From JAADEM01 sp965371855 (lineage in GTDB: Bacteria > Bacteroidota > Bacteroidia > Bacteroidales > Marinilabiliaceae), in NCBI GenBank assembly GCA_965371855.1, contig CBDUZZ010000064.1, forward strand, positions 1-27,497: 27,497 nucleotides of DNA. The letters run 5' to 3'. Below the pieces are notes generated by a model that saw only the letters and a program-made list of their open reading frames with translations, was not told the origin of the DNA and searched no databases. Of this stretch, positions 24,549 to 27,497 are shown piece by piece. The position numbers and the translations under genes were made by a program. Within the stretch, counting starts at the first letter, position 1, and the number at the start of each line of letters is the position of its first letter.

Positions 24549-25868
24549 CTATAAAATATGGGATGCTAGTTCAGCAAGGTAACTTCGTTCCCCTTTTATC
24601 AGATTTACATGAGCAAACAACTCTTGTCCTTTCATTTTGTCGGTTAAGTATGCCAGTCCATTTGACTGCATATCCAAATAAGGAGAATCTATCTGCTCAA
24701 TATCACCGGTAAACACCATTTTTGTTCCCTCCGCAGCACGTGTAATAATTGTTTTCACTTCATGAGGTGTAAGGTTCTGAGCCTCATCAATAATAAAAAA
24801 TGAATCAGACAAACTCCTTCCTCTGATATAAGCCAAAGGAGTAATTACTAACTGTTCATTTCTAAGCAATTCATCAATAAGGAAATTTTCTCTGCCCTGA
24901 GTTTTAAATCTGTTTTTTATTACTCCCAGATTATCAAACAGAGGTTGCATATACGGGCCTATCTTCTCTTTAACATCACCGGGAAGGAATCCAAGGTCAC
25001 GGTTTGCCAGAGGAACAATAGGCCTTGCCAGCAATATTTGCCTATACACTTCATGTTGTTGTAAAGCTGCCGCCAATGCCAAAAGTGTTTTCCCGGTGCC
25101 TGCCTTGCCTGTTAATGACACCAATTTTATTTCGGGATTCATCAAAGCATGTAGCGAAAATGTTTGCTCAGCATTCCTTGGTTCGATACCAAAAGCACTA
25201 TGCTTTTCAACTCTGTGAATTAGTTTATTAAAAGGGTCATAATATGCCAAAATACTATGATTCCCATTTCTGAGAACAAAATACTGATTTGCCGGCATAT
25301 CACCATCAGTTGGAAAAACATCCCTCGAAACTGCTTTCTTCTCGTATAATAATGATATAAAGGACTGATCAAAATCTTCATATATCTCCACTCCTTTATA
25401 AAGGATATCAAGATTTTTTACTTTATCTGATTCATAATCCTGTGAAAGTAACCCTAAAGATTTGGCCTTCATTCTCAGATTAAGATCTTTGGTCATTAAA
25501 ACCACTTTACGTTTAGAAAATTTATCTTTCACAAACAGCGAAATTGCAAGGATTCTGTGATCAGCATTTTTTTCTGAAAATGATTCGTTCATCACATTAG
25601 GAAACGCCTTACCGGTAGCAACAAACAGTTTGCCTTTTTTAGGTCCTAAAGGTACTCCGTCACCAAAAAGCTTCTCTCCTGCCAGTCTGTCTAACTCCCT
25701 TACAAACTCCCGTGCCTGATAATTAATAAGATCACTTCCTTTTTTAAATTTATCCAACTCCTCCAATACAACAATAGGAATAATAATATCATTATCATCC
25801 ATATTATAAATACATTTGTGGTCGTGTAACAACACATTTGTGTCCAGAATAAAAATTTTTCGCGGCAT
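24549..25868 (-). CDS. PIN domain-PhoH ATPase (PhoH2-like)
   Basis: A fusion of an N-terminal PIN ribonuclease domain and a C-terminal PhoH ATPase. In mycobacterial PhoH2, which has the same build, it unwinds and cuts RNA; the same activity is the best guess here. The PIN part starts FILDTNVLLHD (6-16), with acidic residues Asp9, Glu36/Glu37, Asp103 in NADHRIL and Asp128 in MTKDLNLR. The PhoH part has Walker A GKAGTGKTLL (254-263), Walker B FFIIDEAQN (357-365) and the motif FTGDIEQID (386-394). At 439 residues it is full length. It is transcribed alone, divergent from folC; the 154 bases between them show no exact TAnnTTTG on either strand. Confidence 0.92.
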   Translation of the reverse strand: MPRKIFILDTNVLLHDHKCIYNMDDNDIIIPIVVLEELDKFKKGSDLINYQAREFVRELDRLAGEKLFGDGVPLGPKKGKLFVATGKAFPNVMNESFSEKNADHRILAISLFVKDKFSKRKVVLMTKDLNLRMKAKSLGLLSQDYESDKVKNLDILYKGVEIYEDFDQSFISLLYEKKAVSRDVFPTDGDMPANQYFVLRNGNHSILAYYDPFNKLIHRVEKHSAFGIEPRNAEQTFSLHALMNPEIKLVSLTGKAGTGKTLLALAAALQQHEVYRQILLARPIVPLANRDLGFLPGDVKEKIGPYMQPLFDNLGVIKNRFKTQGRENFLIDELLRNEQLVITPLAYIRGRSLSDSFFIIDEAQNLTPHEVKTIITRAAEGTKMVFTGDIEQIDSPYLDMQSNGLAYLTDKMKGQELFAHVNLIKGERSYLAELASHIL

Positions 25869-26022
25869 AACTCTCTATTTTTAGTTACTTAAAAATACTA
25901 AATTAATTGTCAGATTATCCTTATTTAAAAACTTTTTATCATATTAAGTATCAATTTTAATTTCTTTAACTTTATACTGTCTGTATTTTACAATTTAACA
26001 TCTAAAAAACCGGATTTATCAA

Positions 26023-27312
26023 ATGACATACGAAGAAGCAATACAGTTTTTATTCGAACAACTACCCATGTATCAGCGACAAGGCAAAGCAGCATATAAA
26101 GCTGATTTAGAAACAACACTTCTACTGGATAAATATTTTGATTATCCGCATAAACATTATAAAACAATACATATTGCCGGCACAAATGGCAAAGGCAGTG
26201 TTTCCCATATTCTGGCTTCTATTCTTCAACAAGCAGGATATAAAGTAGGACTATACACCTCTCCTCACCTTAAAGATTTCAGAGAAAGGATAAAAACAGA
26301 CGGAAAACCAATACCTAAAAACAATGTTATTAGATTTGTTAAAAACCATTCAGATATAATTTATAAACTTAAGCCATCATTTTTTGAAATGACAGCCGCA
26401 ATGGCATTTGACTATTTTAAAGAAGAAAATATTGACATTGCAGTTGTAGAAGTGGGCATGGGTGGCAGGCTTGATTCTACTAATATTATCTCTCCTGATT
26501 TATCAGTTATTACAAACATAGGCCTTGACCACACTTACTTTCTGGGAGACACAAAAACTCTTATTGCCGTAGAAAAGGCCGGAATTATTAAGTACAATAC
26601 TCCTGTAGTAATTGGAGAAACCGATACTGAAACCATTGAAGTATTCCGGTCTGTTGCCAAGGAGAAAAAAGCACCATTAATTAAAGCCGATCAACTGTAT
26701 CAAATTCCATTCTCTACCTTCTCAATGGATGACAAACAGATAATGCAAGTATATTCAAACGAAAAAATTGTATTTAAAGATCTAAAAGTTTCTCTACTGG
26801 GATGGTACCAACGTAAAAATGTTATTACTACACTTGCAGTATGCAAAACATTAATTGAACAGGGTTATAAAATAGATGAAACAAACATCTACAAAGGGAT
26901 GGAGGCGGTACAGTCTTCTACAGGATTACAAGGCAGGTGGCAAATATTAGGGCAAAATCCGCGAACAATTTGCGATACAGGACACAATGAAGACGGAATT
27001 AAAGCTGTAACAGAACAGATAAAAAACACACCATACGAAAGACTTCACATGGTTTGGGGAATGGTAAATGACAAAGATTTAGATTCCATTTTATCCTTGC
27101 TGCCACCAAATGCAACATATTATTTCACTAAAGCCAGAATTCCGCGAAGCCTTGATGAAAAACTTTTATGGCAGAAGGCAAAAAAGTATAATCTAAAAGG
27201 GAATTACTACCCTAATGTAAAAACAGCATTAACTGAGGCACGAAAACATGCAACACCTAACGACCTGATTTTCATAGGAGGCAGCACATTTGTAGTTGCA
27301 GATATTTTGTAA
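26023..27312 (+). CDS. folC: Folylpolyglutamate synthase / dihydrofolate synthase
   Basis: A cytoplasmic Mur-ligase-fold enzyme that joins glutamate to dihydropteroate and then extends the glutamate tail of folates, using ATP. The 429 residues show the ATP loop AGTNGKGS (52-59), YTSPHL (78-83), FEMTAAMAF (121-129), EVGMGGRLDSTN (143-154), ITNIGLDHTYFLGDT (163-177), GRWQIL (304-309) and CDTGHNEDG (317-325), a full and well-ordered set. Length is normal. The ATG at 26023 gives the usual MTYEEAIQFL start; no Shine-Dalgarno is seen. A T8 run follows the stop but has no hairpin. Confidence 0.95.
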   Translation: MTYEEAIQFLFEQLPMYQRQGKAAYKADLETTLLLDKYFDYPHKHYKTIHIAGTNGKGSVSHILASILQQAGYKVGLYTSPHLKDFRERIKTDGKPIPKNNVIRFVKNHSDIIYKLKPSFFEMTAAMAFDYFKEENIDIAVVEVGMGGRLDSTNIISPDLSVITNIGLDHTYFLGDTKTLIAVEKAGIIKYNTPVVIGETDTETIEVFRSVAKEKKAPLIKADQLYQIPFSTFSMDDKQIMQVYSNEKIVFKDLKVSLLGWYQRKNVITTLAVCKTLIEQGYKIDETNIYKGMEAVQSSTGLQGRWQILGQNPRTICDTGHNEDGIKAVTEQIKNTPYERLHMVWGMVNDKDLDSILSLLPPNATYYFTKARIPRSLDEKLLWQKAKKYNLKGNYYPNVKTALTEARKHATPNDLIFIGGSTFVVADIL

Positions 27313-27325
27313 AAGAAATGTTTTT

Positions 27326-27357
27326 TTTGGGCAGAATAAAAAAGAGTTCTATATTTG
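27326..27357 (+). promoter_or_regulatory. Consensus promoter for the tRNA-Val gene
   Basis: TTTG (27326-27329), 20 bases, then TATATTTG (27350-27357) followed by CAA: an exact TTTG-N19-21-TAnnTTTG promoter. Transcription would start near 27364, about 80 bases before the tRNA. It begins 14 bases after the folC stop. Confidence 0.85.
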
Positions 27358-27443
27358 CAATCGCTTTTGCAAAAACACAAAGCAAAATATCTTATAAGGA
27401 TAAGGTATTTACCTGAAAAAGCATTCATTATTGTTTACAATCA

Positions 27444-27497
27444 GGGCGATTAGCTCAGTTGGTTCAGAGCACTTGGTTTACACCCAAGGGGTCGGGG
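27444..27497 (+). tRNA. tRNA-Val (UAC), cut by the window end
   Basis: Acceptor 5' strand GGGCGAT (27444-27450), then TA, D-arm 27453-27470 with GCTC/GAGC stem, anticodon stem CTTGG/CCAAG (27472-27476 with 27484-27488) and loop TTTACAC with anticodon TAC at 27479-27481, variable loop GGGTC and the first Gs of the T-stem. The T-loop and 3' acceptor strand lie beyond the window. Its strong promoter suggests a tRNA operon continuing to the right. Confidence 0.92.

Noticed and set aside
27207..27428. A minus-strand frame over the folC end and tRNA leader
   Set aside because: It crosses the consensus tRNA promoter and is antisense to the folC C-terminus.

Overview
The window looks like the chromosome of a member of the Bacteroidota, probably class Bacteroidia (an inference, not a computed assignment). 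Four things point there: an intact type IX secretion (T9SS)/gliding locus (gldJ, porU, porV); promoters of the TTTG / TAnnTTTG kind used by the Bacteroidota primary sigma factor; almost no Shine-Dalgarno sequences; and TlpA-like lipoproteins with a large N-terminal sensor or scaffold part. The DNA is AT-rich throughout and most genes are ordinary housekeeping or envelope genes.

Layout. 1-437: debris of mobile DNA (REP-like double hairpin, cut-off start of an IS4-type transposase). 438-4523, plus strand: a long-chain acyl-CoA ligase and a long-type urocanate hydratase, each followed by a palindromic MITE/REP-like element of one family (shared inner ends, different outer arms). 4740-4874, minus: a possible gene remnant. 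10542-4922, minus: porU, porV, ispF. 10863-13736, plus: gldJ and murF, divergent from porU and separated from each other by a strong terminator. 13737-14074: intergenic, with a 45-base perfect palindrome and a weak small-RNA candidate. 19726-14075, minus: six tightly packed genes behind one consensus promoter (TlpA-like lipoprotein, ABC ATPase, ABC permease, YtrA-type GntR regulator, membrane-anchored DUF2807-like protein, second TlpA-like lipoprotein). 24382-19939, minus: mtaB, inositol monophosphatase, LpxL/HtrB-type acyltransferase, an internally deleted copy of that acyltransferase, and a family 2 glycosyltransferase, ended by a terminator. 25868-24549, minus: PIN-PhoH ATPase. 26023-27312, plus: folC. 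27326 to the end: a consensus promoter and a tRNA-Val(UAC) cut by the window edge.

How the genes work together. PorU (sortase-like signal peptidase), PorV (outer-membrane shuttle) and GldJ (lipoprotein) belong to one machine that exports and anchors proteins carrying a T9SS C-terminal domain. The six-gene minus operon looks like an envelope-stress or export cassette: a transporter with its own GntR repressor, flanked by two periplasm-facing thioredoxin lipoproteins. The mtaB-to-glycosyltransferase operon mixes tRNA modification with lipid and glycan synthesis.

The least ordinary signals are the in-frame 'collapsed' acyltransferase copy with a 93-base perfectly identical tract shared with its parent, the TlpA-ABC-GntR-DUF2807-TlpA operon, the nested palindromic elements, and a perfect 9-base Shine-Dalgarno before the GntR gene. 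I found no CRISPR array, rRNA, prophage or obvious defence system.
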